From contig JAQUZV010000132.1 in assembly GCA_028691155.1 (NCBI GenBank), positions 1 through 6,487 of the forward strand: a DNA stretch of 6,487 bases. Direction: 5' to 3'. Of the stretch, positions 1 through 5,985 are shown piece after piece. The first letter of the stretch is position 1; every line of letters begins with the position of its first letter. The position numbers were made by a program, and so were the translations under genes. A model generated the notes under the pieces. The model was given only the letters and a program-made list of their open reading frames with translations. It searched no databases and had not been told where the DNA came from. Source of the stretch: Victivallales bacterium (lineage in GTDB: Bacteria; Verrucomicrobiota; Lentisphaeria; Victivallales; SZUA-371).

Positions 1-43
1 CCAGAATCGGAATCAGCCAGCCGGACACCGCGGTGAAATCCAT
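1..43 (-). CDS. Start of a probable membrane protein, cut by the left edge
   Basis: Only the first 14 codons are inside the window: ATG at 43-41, reading MDFTAVSGWLIPIL and open to the edge. An AAGGT Shine-Dalgarno-like sequence lies about 6 bases upstream of the ATG. The residues are hydrophobic with a Trp and a Pro, like the beginning of a first transmembrane helix and not like a cleaved signal peptide, since the positively charged start seen in the neighbouring genes is missing. The gap of about 105 bases before it is longer than any other junction here, and it holds a weak terminator-like hairpin and a possible promoter. It may therefore be a separate transcription unit. The family cannot be named from 14 residues. 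Confidence 0.5.
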   Translation of the reverse strand, partial: MDFTAVSGWLIPIL

Positions 44-82
44 GTTTTACCTTACTGTTTTTCCTGTTTGCCGTAAACGGAT

Positions 83-110
83 AATATACTCCGTTGCCGG
101 CGGATTTACA
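83..110 (-). promoter_or_regulatory. Possible promoter for the left-edge gene
   Basis: On the minus strand a TATATT element (88-83) lies 16 bases downstream of TGTAAA (110-105) and about 40 bases before the ATG at 43. The -10 element is good, but the -35 matches TTGACA at only about half its positions. It lies in the only long intergenic gap of the window, which is the main support. Confidence 0.25.
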
Positions 111-115
111 GCGGT

Positions 116-135
116 AAAACCCGGTTCGGCCGGAT
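116..135 (-). terminator. Weak terminator-like hairpin after the operon's last gene
   Basis: Read on the minus strand, ATCCGG and CCGGGT pair around a five-base CCGAA loop (six pairs, one of them a wobble), followed by TTTA. It begins about 14 bases after the stop codon of the small exported protein gene at 149, the expected place for an operon terminator. The stem is short and the T-run is only three or four bases, so termination efficiency is doubtful. Confidence 0.3.
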
Positions 136-148
136 GCGGGACCGCTCT

Positions 149-466
149 TTACGGTTCGGACGGCGTCGGGATGGCCGGTGACGTTATTTCCACCCATTCC
201 TGTGCCCGGCTTCCGTCGGGTGACGCCGTAACGGCAAGTTTCCAGACTTTGCCCGTATATGTGTCCAATTTGAAAATCCCGTTCTCATGTTGCACCGTAT
301 CGCCCTTGAGGCGCGGAACGACGGTATAAGCGCCGCTCAGCATGGTGTACCGTGAGGTGGTGAACGTCGGGGTGATATTCTGTGGTCCGGCGGATGCATA
401 ATGCAGTGTCGTCAACAGCGCCGCCAGCACCGTAATGGCTGCCGCAGTGAAAAAACCGGTTTTCAT
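149..466 (-). CDS. Small exported protein with a TGKVWKL motif
   Basis: This is a 105-residue protein of unknown family. The start at 466 is preferred over an in-frame ATG at 511 because it has a GGAGG Shine-Dalgarno eight bases upstream and begins a proper signal peptide: MKTGFF, then a hydrophobic core to about residue 22, with probable cleavage after ASA at 24-26. The 511 start would add 15 polar residues and place its coding in the intergenic hairpin. The mature part is short and beta-rich, with RYTMLSGAYTVV (39-50), NGIFKLDTYTGKVWKL (62-77) and WVEI (91-94). The pattern of an Asp-Thr-x-Thr-Gly-x-x-Trp-x-Leu strand followed by a Trp-containing strand recurs in small bacterial proteins that report no enzymatic function; this is from memory. 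The tail is Pro/Ser-rich. It is the last gene of the block, 60 bases after the preceding lipoprotein gene. Confidence 0.8.
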   Translation of the reverse strand: MKTGFFTAAAITVLAALLTTLHYASAGPQNITPTFTTSRYTMLSGAYTVVPRLKGDTVQHENGIFKLDTYTGKVWKLAVTASPDGSRAQEWVEITSPAIPTPSEP

Positions 467-486
467 AATCGCCTCCGGAGGTTGTC

Positions 487-518
487 CCGGACGGTGACCG
501 GATCGGATCACCGCCCGG
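487..518 (-). other. Strong intergenic hairpin
   Basis: On the minus strand CCGGGCGGTGA (518-508) pairs with TCACCGTCCGG (497-487): eleven pairs with a single G-U wobble, around a ten-base loop. It lies between the stop of the lipoprotein gene (527) and the start codon at 466, ending 20 bases before that ATG and just upstream of its GGAGG. No T-run follows on either strand, so it is not a standard intrinsic terminator. It could protect or process the mRNA end, or tune translation of the last gene. Confidence 0.6.
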
Positions 519-526
519 ATGTTTGA

Positions 527-1120
527 CTATCTATCTTCGAACCGCTTGACGGTTTTCCATAATTTGGGGTTGTCCAGAATCCGCTGCATGGCTTCGAAAG
601 CGGCATCGCGGCAGGCCACATAGATGGCATCCGGCACCTTGTCGCTGCTGACCAGCGGCAATTGGATTGATTTGCTGATGCTGGTGGCCATAATCTTTTT
701 TTCACCCGGTTCGTTAAAACGAACAATAAGCTGCAACTGATAGTTTGCGTTGCCCCAAGCCACGTCAAGATTCGATTCCTGAACGGAAACATAGATGGTG
801 AACGAATCGATTACTTCGCCTTTGGCCGGCTCGAACGTCTGATAGGCGGCATTGCGAAAACTGTTGACCAGAATAGCACGGAGCGGATAATAATAGTGAT
901 CGGTGAAAAACGCGGAATCCCGTTGTCCGGACAGGCTGTTGGCACAATGCACTTCGACCGAACACGGGACATGAATCTTGCGTTTGCCGATTTCCTGCGC
1001 CTGCTCCTGAGTCAGGTCGGACATGTTCGGATCCGCCGGCGGCATATAGGTGGAATTACAGCCGCTGAACCCCCAAACGATACCCAGTGCCATGACTGCC
1101 AACCACTGCTTCTTCCTCAT
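527..1120 (-). CDS. Lipoprotein of unknown family, 197 residues
   Basis: The N-terminus MRKKQW, a hydrophobic core and a GFSGC lipobox give lipidation at Cys21. The +2 residue is Asn, so by the E. coli Lol rule it would go to the outer membrane. The mature protein has two close Cys residues (C53, C59), which could form a disulfide. A central block from about 75 to 165 has an amphipathic helix (YYYPLRAILVNSFRNAAYQTF) followed by beta strands (SFTIYVSVQE, YQLQLIVRFNE, SISKSIQLPL). The C-terminal part is a helix (DAIYVACRDAAFEAMQRILD). A helix packed on strands in a 200-residue lipoprotein resembles YajG/LptE-type auxiliary lipoproteins in layout only; I cannot assign it. The start at 1120 overlaps the upstream stop by ATGA and has AAGGAG about ten bases upstream, so translation is probably coupled. 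Confidence 0.88.
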   Translation of the reverse strand: MRKKQWLAVMALGIVWGFSGCNSTYMPPADPNMSDLTQEQAQEIGKRKIHVPCSVEVHCANSLSGQRDSAFFTDHYYYPLRAILVNSFRNAAYQTFEPAKGEVIDSFTIYVSVQESNLDVAWGNANYQLQLIVRFNEPGEKKIMATSISKSIQLPLVSSDKVPDAIYVACRDAAFEAMQRILDNPKLWKTVKRFEDR

Positions 1121-1476
1121 TCTACATCTGCTCCTTTCCGTTCAAATTTGATCGCCGTTCCTTCCACAGTCGTCCAGTTATACTGCAGAATCAATAAACT
1201 TAACGTACTGTAATCCTCTGTAACTTCAATCAGGGCATTGGCATTTTTAGAGGCAATGGCACTGTCGCGGGCATCCTTGGAGGGCGAAGAAGACCCGAAC
1301 GGCAGGAAGCCCAGCAGCAGCACCGATCCGGATTGCCCCCGCGCAGGTCCCAGTTTGGTATAAGTGTCTTTGGCGGTGATCGGGGTGGTGGACGGCGATA
1401 CCGAAACGACGCTGTTGCAACCGGCGGCCAGGATCATGGCCGCGGCACTCAGCACTGCAAGCGGTAAATATTTCAT
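1117..1476 (-). CDS. Small lipoprotein, second of a tandem paralogous pair
   Basis: This is a 119-residue lipoprotein. The start at 1476 is chosen because it gives a signal peptide (MKYLPLAVLSAAAMI) with an LAAGC lipobox at Cys20 and has GGAG about nine bases upstream. A longer in-frame reading from 1611 runs antisense-like through the upstream gene and would bury the signal peptide. After the Cys comes PITAKDTYTKLG (32-43), a Gly/Ser-rich stretch with hydrophobic strands (GSVLLLGFLPFG), a helix containing a run of Ala and Asn (DARDSAIASKNANALIEV), and a strand pair ending WTTVEGTAIKF. It matches the upstream neighbour in order of motifs and in its last residues (GxDVE). The layout resembles TRL-like or DUF6567-type small lipoproteins; the family name is tentative. 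The stop overlaps the next start by ATGA. Confidence 0.85.
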   Translation of the reverse strand: MKYLPLAVLSAAAMILAAGCNSVVSVSPSTTPITAKDTYTKLGPARGQSGSVLLLGFLPFGSSSPSKDARDSAIASKNANALIEVTEDYSTLSLLILQYNWTTVEGTAIKFERKGADVE

Positions 1477-1498
1477 GGCGTTTCTCCGCATGGATTGA

Positions 1499-1864
1499 TT
1501 ATTCGACATCTTCGCCGCCGATTTGGAACTTGATGGCATCACCGGAAACGACGATCTTATCATAAGTAATAAGGAGCAGATAGTAATAGTGCCGGTTTTC
1601 CGCGGTAACATTGATCAAACCGTCGGCATGATTGTCCTCCTTGGCCGCCATCAGCGCACGATAGGCGCTGGGGCCGGGCCCCAATGGTATCGCGCCGAAC
1701 AAACTGACGCCCGTACTGCTGCTTTCCACATTGCGTCGAACAATGGTATAACTGTCGTTGGCGGTAATCGGGATGCTGGAGGGGGCAAGGCCGCCGGGGG
1801 TGGCGATACACCCGCTCAGCAGCGCCGTCAGGCCGGACAGCGCGGCAAGGGTTATTTTCTTCAT
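1499..1864 (-). CDS. Small lipoprotein, first of a tandem paralogous pair
   Basis: This is a 121-residue lipoprotein with signal peptide MKKITLAALSGLTAL and an LSGC lipobox at Cys19. AAGGAG lies six bases before the ATG. Shared with the next gene downstream are PITANDSYTIV against PITAKDTYTKL, a central strand followed by a Pro/Gly turn (SLFGAIPLGPGPS against LLLGFLPFGSSSPS), an alanine helix leading to ADGLINVT against ANALIEVT, a hydrophobic strand (YYYLLLITYDKIVVSGDAIKF) and the terminal GxDVE. The gene therefore arose by duplication, although the copies have diverged greatly. The motif order ending in a T/I-V-V-x-G strand is like TRL-like or DUF6567 proteins, whose function is unknown; the assignment is tentative. 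The gaps are 20 bases to the frameshifted gene upstream and 22 bases to its paralogue. Confidence 0.88.
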   Translation of the reverse strand: MKKITLAALSGLTALLSGCIATPGGLAPSSIPITANDSYTIVRRNVESSSTGVSLFGAIPLGPGPSAYRALMAAKEDNHADGLINVTAENRHYYYLLLITYDKIVVSGDAIKFQIGGEDVE

Positions 1865-1884
1865 CTTCTCTCCTTTCGGATGGG

Positions 1885-3080
1885 TTATTTTACGGGAATA
1901 AAGCGCAAACGTCGTTTCGTGGCCACATCGGTTTCATAGCGGCGGTCCAGAATTTTCAACACGGCATCCTCCAGTTGTTCCGCGGAGAGCCGGGTTTCCA
2001 CTTCGATCACCGAAAAAAGCCGCCGGTCGAACTCCCGCCGCCAGACATAGGAAACATCCGGAGTCTTTTCCAGCGCCGCAACCAGCCGGTCCAACTGCTT
2101 CTTGTCGATCTGCTTGAACTCCAGTTGAATCTTGGCGCCCAAATCCAATTCCACAATCCATTTGGCAATGATTTTCCGGAACAGTTCATAGGCGTTGCGG
2201 TCTTTGAAGGCCGGTTCCGTCCCGGTGAGCATGGCGGTGAGGTAGTACCGGACCAGTTGTTCCGGCATGTCGTAGGGCAGGCTGAGTTGTGCTTCGCCCT
2301 TGTGATAGGTCGTCGGCAGCGAGGTGACGGCCACGATTTCGCCGGTATCGGTCCAGACCGCCTGCAGGTCGATGCCGAGCGCCGCGTCCCGGACCCTGAT
2401 ATCGGGGAAAGGTTCCCGCAACCGTCCCACCTGTCCTTTGACGACGGCGATGATTTTGAAATCGGAAGTGGAAGCAATGCCGGCCTTTTTGACTTTGGCG
2501 TCGATAGTGTCGCCGAGAATTTCGGCCCTGGCGGCGTCACGGTCATCCCGGGAACGGATCGTGGCCTGCCGAAAGATTTCAAATCCGGTTTTCTGGCAAT
2601 TTCTTCCAGTACTGCAGCGGCGGTGTGCAATTCGCCGTCGCTGCCGTAGCCGGAAATCTTCTCCTCTGATTCGATCATGACCCGGGGGGATTTCATACGT
2701 TTGACCAGCAGGCGCAAGGCCATCACCTGATCCATCTGCGGCCGTCCCTTGGCCACCTCGGCCTTGAGGGTTACGGTGTATTCCTGTTTTTCGGGATCAT
2801 ATGACTGCCCGGTCACTTCATAGCTTTTTACATAGCCGAACGAAGACGTCATCACCCGGTCGAATTCCAGTTCGAAATTTTTAACTTTGGTTTCACTGAG
2901 AATATCGACTCCGGCACCTTGGCGTACGGCTTCGCGCAGCGCCCGGGCCAGCGCCTGTTCCCGCGCCGCATCCGGCGGACCGGCGGCAATTCCGGAAACC
3001 TGTACTTCTTTGCCCTGCAGGGGCAGGGCGGGCATGAGGCCGACAACTACCCCCAGCACCAGAACCGATAAAATTTTCAT
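1885..3080 (-). pseudogene. Exported FlgT/CsgG-like protein, reading frame broken by a -1 shift
   Basis: The gene starts at 3080 (AAAGGA upstream, signal peptide MKILSVLVLGVVVGLMPALP). The first frame is convincing to about residue 162 (LHTAAAVLEEIA), then becomes an Arg/Ser/Pro/Trp-rich sequence ending at 2007. The adjacent frame takes over at about 2592 with KTGFEIFRQATIRSRDD and stays protein-like to the stop at 1885. Restoring one base near 2595 gives about 398 residues. Residues 25-110 resemble a FlgT N-terminal/LPP20-like domain (REQALARALREAVRQGAGV, SETKVKNFELEFDRV, GYVKSYEV). The middle (PRVMIESEEK, GFEIF, DFKIIAVVKGQV, DLQAVWTDTGEIVA) resembles the TolB-N/CsgG-like part of FlgT and CsgG proteins. 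A C-terminal region of about 100 residues (WIVELDLGAKIQLEF to RRLRFIPVK) is unassigned. No flagellar genes are nearby, so a flagellar role is not implied. The break may be a real mutation or a sequence error. Confidence 0.8.
2581..2600 (-). other. Frame-change point inside the FlgT/CsgG-like gene
   Basis: On the minus strand the codons are ATT GCC AGA AAA CCG in the first frame (2600-2586). The second frame reads CAG AAA ACC GGA TTT (2595-2581) and continues into coherent protein. One base missing just after GCC explains the switch. A run of four A's sits at the point, a usual place for sequencing or replication slippage. No canonical X-XXY-YYZ slippery heptamer is present in the first frame: only a single AAA codon preceded by A could re-pair. 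Confidence 0.75.
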
Positions 3081-3120
3081 AGCTCTTCCTTTCCGGTTAT
3101 TTTATTCGCTGCGGTTGGGT

Positions 3121-3894
3121 TCATGGTTGGGCTGTGGCGGCCTGGACGCGGGCCGCAATACTGGTTCGAGTCGCCGCTACGGTGGGTGGATTACCGTAAT
3201 AGCGGCATTGCGCTGCTCCGCCGGCCTTGACTTCCAGTCGGTTGGCGACGGTAATATCGGCTTTGGCGGCCCCGGACAGTTCCAACTTGACGTCACGGCA
3301 ATGCAACGGTTGGGCTTCCAGTTTGACGGCTCCTGACAATTGGCCCACCAGTTGGACCAGTTGTCCGGAGGCTTTCAACACCGAGGCTCCTGACAACTTG
3401 ATTTCCAGTCGCTCGGTGTTGATATCCATGAGGTTAATGACATTGGCTCCCCGGCTGTTCAGCTCGCGTAATGAGGAAAGTTGTACGGCAAGGCGGATTT
3501 TGCGGGCGGAGGAATATGATTGGTCGGCATAAATTTTCAATACCTTGCCGCCGACACGCGTGGCGATCAACGGCAGCAGATTGGCGTCGCCACTGAGCGT
3601 AATCACCGCGTCGGCAGGGGAATCGGACCACGTGATTTCCAGTTCGAACGCTCCGCTGATATCGATGGCGTCAATTCCGGCCACCTTCCTGGTGATGGTG
3701 ACGATGTTACCGTTGCCGTTGATCACGGCGCCGGCGCCCACGCCCGTAATCGTTCCGGAGTTAATCCTGCCGCTGCCGATATTGACTCCGTCCCGTTGAA
3801 TATTGACCCTGGTGTCGCCGTCCGGTGTCGTTGCGGCTTTTCCCGGCATCGTCATCGCAATGCCGAGCACGGTTAAGACGAAAATCAGCTTCAT
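3121..3894 (-). CDS. Exported GIN-domain (DUF2807) protein, head-GIN adhesin-like
   Basis: This is a 257-residue exported protein with signal peptide MKLIFVLTVLGIAMTMPGKA, probably cut near residue 20. From about 73 to 232 it shows the DUF2807/GIN pattern: IDAIDISGAFELEIT (74-88), an SGDANLLPLI turn (101-110), VGGKVLKIYA, then beta-helical turns each marked by SGA: KLSGASVLKASG (166-177), QLSGAVKLEA (185-194), ELSGAAKADI (205-214), ending KAGGAAQCRYYGNPP. In this family the domain is a right-handed beta-helix annotated as putative auto-transporter adhesin; the biochemical role is unproven. Before the domain lies a Gly/Asn-rich linker (about 28-66) with GSGRINSGTITG and INGNGN, which recalls the INSG motif of the repeat protein at the right edge. 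The start at 3894 has GGAGG upstream and overlaps the preceding stop by ATGA, so it is translationally coupled. Confidence 0.9.
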   Translation of the reverse strand: MKLIFVLTVLGIAMTMPGKAATTPDGDTRVNIQRDGVNIGSGRINSGTITGVGAGAVINGNGNIVTITRKVAGIDAIDISGAFELEITWSDSPADAVITLSGDANLLPLIATRVGGKVLKIYADQSYSSARKIRLAVQLSSLRELNSRGANVINLMDINTERLEIKLSGASVLKASGQLVQLVGQLSGAVKLEAQPLHCRDVKLELSGAAKADITVANRLEVKAGGAAQCRYYGNPPTVAATRTSIAARVQAATAQP

Positions 3895-4730
3895 GGTTTT
3901 CCTCCGGTAGACGGTGAGGATGGTTCATAGTAAACCTTTTTGGTTTCGGCCCGGTTCCGCAGCGGTTCCTGCGGCACTCCGCTCAGGTTGCCGATTTTGG
4001 CATTGGCGGCGGCGCATTCCTGCCAGGAGAGATAATAACCGGTCTTGCTGCGGTCGGGCGGATTGACGGCCTGCCAACCTTGTTTGCGGTAATAACGGAT
4101 TTTCATTTCCGCCCCGAATTTATAGCGGATTTTAACGTAGATTTTACCGTCGCCGTCATGAGTCGGCCCGGCAATGATTTCGTAATTGCGTTCCTCCTCC
4201 ACCGGGCGTCCGGCCACATCCCGTTTATCCCGCGGAAACGCCAGATTCGATTTCTTGACCGTGCGGTAGTCCAAAATGGCCCGCATGGTCTGACCACGAC
4301 TCATTTCCTGCACTTCGGGGTCCTGTTCCAACTGTCCCGAAGTACTCTTCAGATATTCGAAAACCTGTTTCAGATCAACGCCGTCCAGATCGCCGCGCGA
4401 GGCGCCGTTGGCCGTTCCGCGTTTACACCATAAATAGGCTTCGCGCCGGTCGTTGTTGTTCAGGGCCCGGTCGGTTTCACAGAAACAGGCAATGGTGATC
4501 AGTTGCCGGGATTTGCTTTCCCAATCGGAGGCGCTGTCGGAGCGGTCCTGATTGGTTTTCTCCAATATCTGCATGGCATAAATATAGACGTCCTGGGTTC
4601 GTTTCGGGGTGGCATTGTAGGCGGCCACGATTTTCTCGTCCAATCCCGCATAGGGATTTCCTCCTCTGACGCCGGGAAACAGCGCCAGCAGCAGCATGAC
4701 CGTCAACCCGTATTTTACACTTGTCGGCAT
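3891..4730 (-). CDS. Exported protein of unknown family, 279 residues
   Basis: The start at 4730 has GGGGAG eleven to twelve bases upstream and gives a signal peptide (MPTSVKYGLTVMLLLALFPG, cut near residue 23). I do not recognise the family. The mature N-terminal half looks helical: DEKIVAAYNA, RTQDVYIYAMQILEK, SRQLITIACFCETDRAL. One segment, REAYLWCKRGTANGASRGD (96-114), resembles a single Sel1/TPR-like helix pair, but no further copies are evident. Cysteines fall at 82, 84, 102 and 219, so disulfides are possible. The C-terminal half has beta strands rich in Tyr and Lys (NYEIIAGPTHDGDGKIYVKIRYKFGAEMKIRYYRKQGWQAV) and then a Trp-Gln-Glu-Cys helix, ending in a Ser/Pro/Gly tail. It lies 26 bases after the double FlgT/LPP20-like gene, and its stop overlaps the GIN gene start. 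Confidence 0.88.
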   Translation of the reverse strand: MPTSVKYGLTVMLLLALFPGVRGGNPYAGLDEKIVAAYNATPKRTQDVYIYAMQILEKTNQDRSDSASDWESKSRQLITIACFCETDRALNNNDRREAYLWCKRGTANGASRGDLDGVDLKQVFEYLKSTSGQLEQDPEVQEMSRGQTMRAILDYRTVKKSNLAFPRDKRDVAGRPVEEERNYEIIAGPTHDGDGKIYVKIRYKFGAEMKIRYYRKQGWQAVNPPDRSKTGYYLSWQECAAANAKIGNLSGVPQEPLRNRAETKKVYYEPSSPSTGGKP

Positions 4731-4756
4731 TGATAATCTCCCCGCCGTATTGTGAC

Positions 4757-5569
4757 CTACGGCATGACGTCGATATCCCCTTCGATGATTTTCGGCGACT
4801 TGGTTTTAACCTGATCCGGTTTGCTCGATCGGGGCGCCGGAGTCATGGTCGACTGGGCGGCACGGCCTTCGGCTTCGATAAATTCACCATCGGCGTCGAT
4901 GATTTTTTCGCCCAGCAGTTCCGCCAGTTCACGCAGGTTCAGCCGGAGTTTGACCACCGCTTCGGCATCATTCCCTTTGCCGTCCCAATAGAACCCGACA
5001 TATTCGGCGCCCATCAGCGCTCCGACCACGGTGGATTTGACTTTATCCGATTTCAGTACAAAATTCTCCACCTTGGTCTGGCTTTCCAGCGTAAAGCCGC
5101 CGATGCGTTTGTAAAGATTCTTGTAAGCGTCGATTTCCGCCGCCCGTAACGCCGCCAGTTTTTTGGCGTTGGCCGGAGTTGACGAGGCGAAAGCCGTCCG
5201 GCGGATGGCTTTGTCGGGGAACTTGTCCAGCCGGAATTTTTCCGTATCGACGATATCCTTGATCCGATCCAGCTTCAATACTGCGGTAACCTGGGCAATA
5301 TCGGTCTTGGGATCGTATTTTTCGATATATTCGATCCCCTTGATGGCACGCTGTCCGGTTTTGGTTTCAGTACTGCCGAGAAACTGGCCGTCGGTCAGGT
5401 TGGTGACTTCCTCGATGAAGCGTATTTTCACGCCGTAAACGGTTTCCACAATATTGCGTTCGGCCAGAACCCTGGCACAGTTGATCGAATTGAGTTTCTT
5501 ACCGTCGGCGAACGCCCCGCCGGCAATGGCGACGGTCAGCAGCAGAACGGCAGCGCATTGGTAATTCAT
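4757..5569 (-). CDS. Exported protein with two FlgT-N/LPP20-like domains
   Basis: This is a 270-residue protein with a signal peptide (MNYQCAAVLLLTVAIAGGAFA, cut near residue 21). The second domain (about 135-215) is the clearer: LAALRAAEIDAYKNLYKRIGGFTL, SQTKVENFVLKSDKV, GALMGAEYVGFYWDGKGNDAEAVVKLRL. This is the ALRAAxxDAYxxL/TxVxNF pattern of LPP20 and FlgT N-terminal-like domains. Residues 30-103 repeat the layout more loosely (CARVLAERNIVETVYGVKI, GIEYIEKYDPKTDIAQVTAVLKLD), suggesting an internal duplication. The tail (226-270) is Pro/Ser/Lys-rich and probably disordered, ending IIEGDIDVMP. The same domain type recurs in the frameshifted gene of this operon. AAGGAG precedes the ATG, which overlaps the upstream stop by ATGA. 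Proteins with these domains are usually periplasmic or outer-membrane associated; the substrate is unknown. Confidence 0.87.
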   Translation of the reverse strand: MNYQCAAVLLLTVAIAGGAFADGKKLNSINCARVLAERNIVETVYGVKIRFIEEVTNLTDGQFLGSTETKTGQRAIKGIEYIEKYDPKTDIAQVTAVLKLDRIKDIVDTEKFRLDKFPDKAIRRTAFASSTPANAKKLAALRAAEIDAYKNLYKRIGGFTLESQTKVENFVLKSDKVKSTVVGALMGAEYVGFYWDGKGNDAEAVVKLRLNLRELAELLGEKIIDADGEFIEAEGRAAQSTMTPAPRSSKPDQVKTKSPKIIEGDIDVMP

Positions 5570-5967
5570 GGCGTTTGCTCCTTTTTATCCGGGTTGTTTT
5601 TGTCGTTGTCTTCCGCTTCCGGCAGCACATGCTCCAGATCCAGTTTGAACTTGCTGTTATCGGCGGTGGCGGCCACTTTGCCTTTCAGATAAATGACTTT
5701 GGCGGTTCGGTCCTGCGGTGTGACCGCAATTTTATCCACGGCAATCTTCTCGATGACCGCTTTCAGACGACCTTTGCCTTTGTCGACGACGCGCACCTTG
5801 AGATACACCTCCTTGCCGCGATACTGGGGGAAGTCCTTGAGCTGGTCCAGGATTTGTCGGTTGATTTCCTGCAATTCCCGGCAATGGGCTTCAACCAGCC
5901 GGCGGTTGTCCCCGCGACCGGGCAGGGACACCGCCAGCAGCAAGGCGAAAATGAAAAAATATTTCAT
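5566..5967 (-). CDS. Small exported protein with a charged C-terminal tail
   Basis: This is a 133-residue protein of no recognised family. MKYFFIFALLLAVSLPGRG forms a signal peptide, probably cut near residue 19. A helix follows (RLVEAHCRELQEINRQILDQLKDF, 23-46), with one Cys at 29. Then come alternating strands KEVYLKVRVVDKGKGRLKAVIEKIAV and AKVIYLKGKVAATADNSKFKLDL (52-110), which could form a small barrel. The last 20 or so residues are Glu/Asp/Asn/Lys-rich and look disordered. The start at 5967 has GGGAGG eight bases upstream. The gene lies 18 bases after the repeat protein's stop, and its stop overlaps the start of the double-domain gene, so it belongs to the same transcript and may act with one of those proteins. 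Confidence 0.87.
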   Translation of the reverse strand: MKYFFIFALLLAVSLPGRGDNRRLVEAHCRELQEINRQILDQLKDFPQYRGKEVYLKVRVVDKGKGRLKAVIEKIAVDKIAVTPQDRTAKVIYLKGKVAATADNSKFKLDLEHVLPEAEDNDKNNPDKKEQTP

Positions 5968-5985
5968 TTGCCGCCTCCCTGGCTT

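Noticed and set aside
33..329. Plus-strand open frame of 98 codons at the left edge
   Set aside because: It is antisense to the small exported protein gene and crosses the intergenic gap. The minus-strand reading has a signal peptide and a good ribosome site.
2586..2600. Programmed -1 ribosomal frameshift
   Set aside because: There is no X-XXY-YYZ heptamer in the first frame: AGA-AAA preceded by C would mispair. I did not see an obvious stimulatory hairpin just downstream. A lost base is simpler.
1975..2649. Plus-strand open frame of 224 codons opposite the FlgT/CsgG-like gene
   Set aside because: It runs antisense to coherent protein and lacks a signal peptide or Shine-Dalgarno. Its composition (Gly/Phe/Pro/Arg) is that of a complementary-strand shadow.
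1885..3080. Flagellar gene flgT
   Set aside because: The domain resemblance is partial and no flagellar neighbour is present, so a gene symbol would overstate it.
2887..3336. Plus-strand open frame of 149 codons
   Set aside because: It spans the junction between two well-supported minus-strand genes and has shadow-like composition.
4721..5149. Plus-strand open frame of 142 codons
   Set aside because: It is antisense to the double FlgT/LPP20-like gene and has no ribosome site or recognisable motif.
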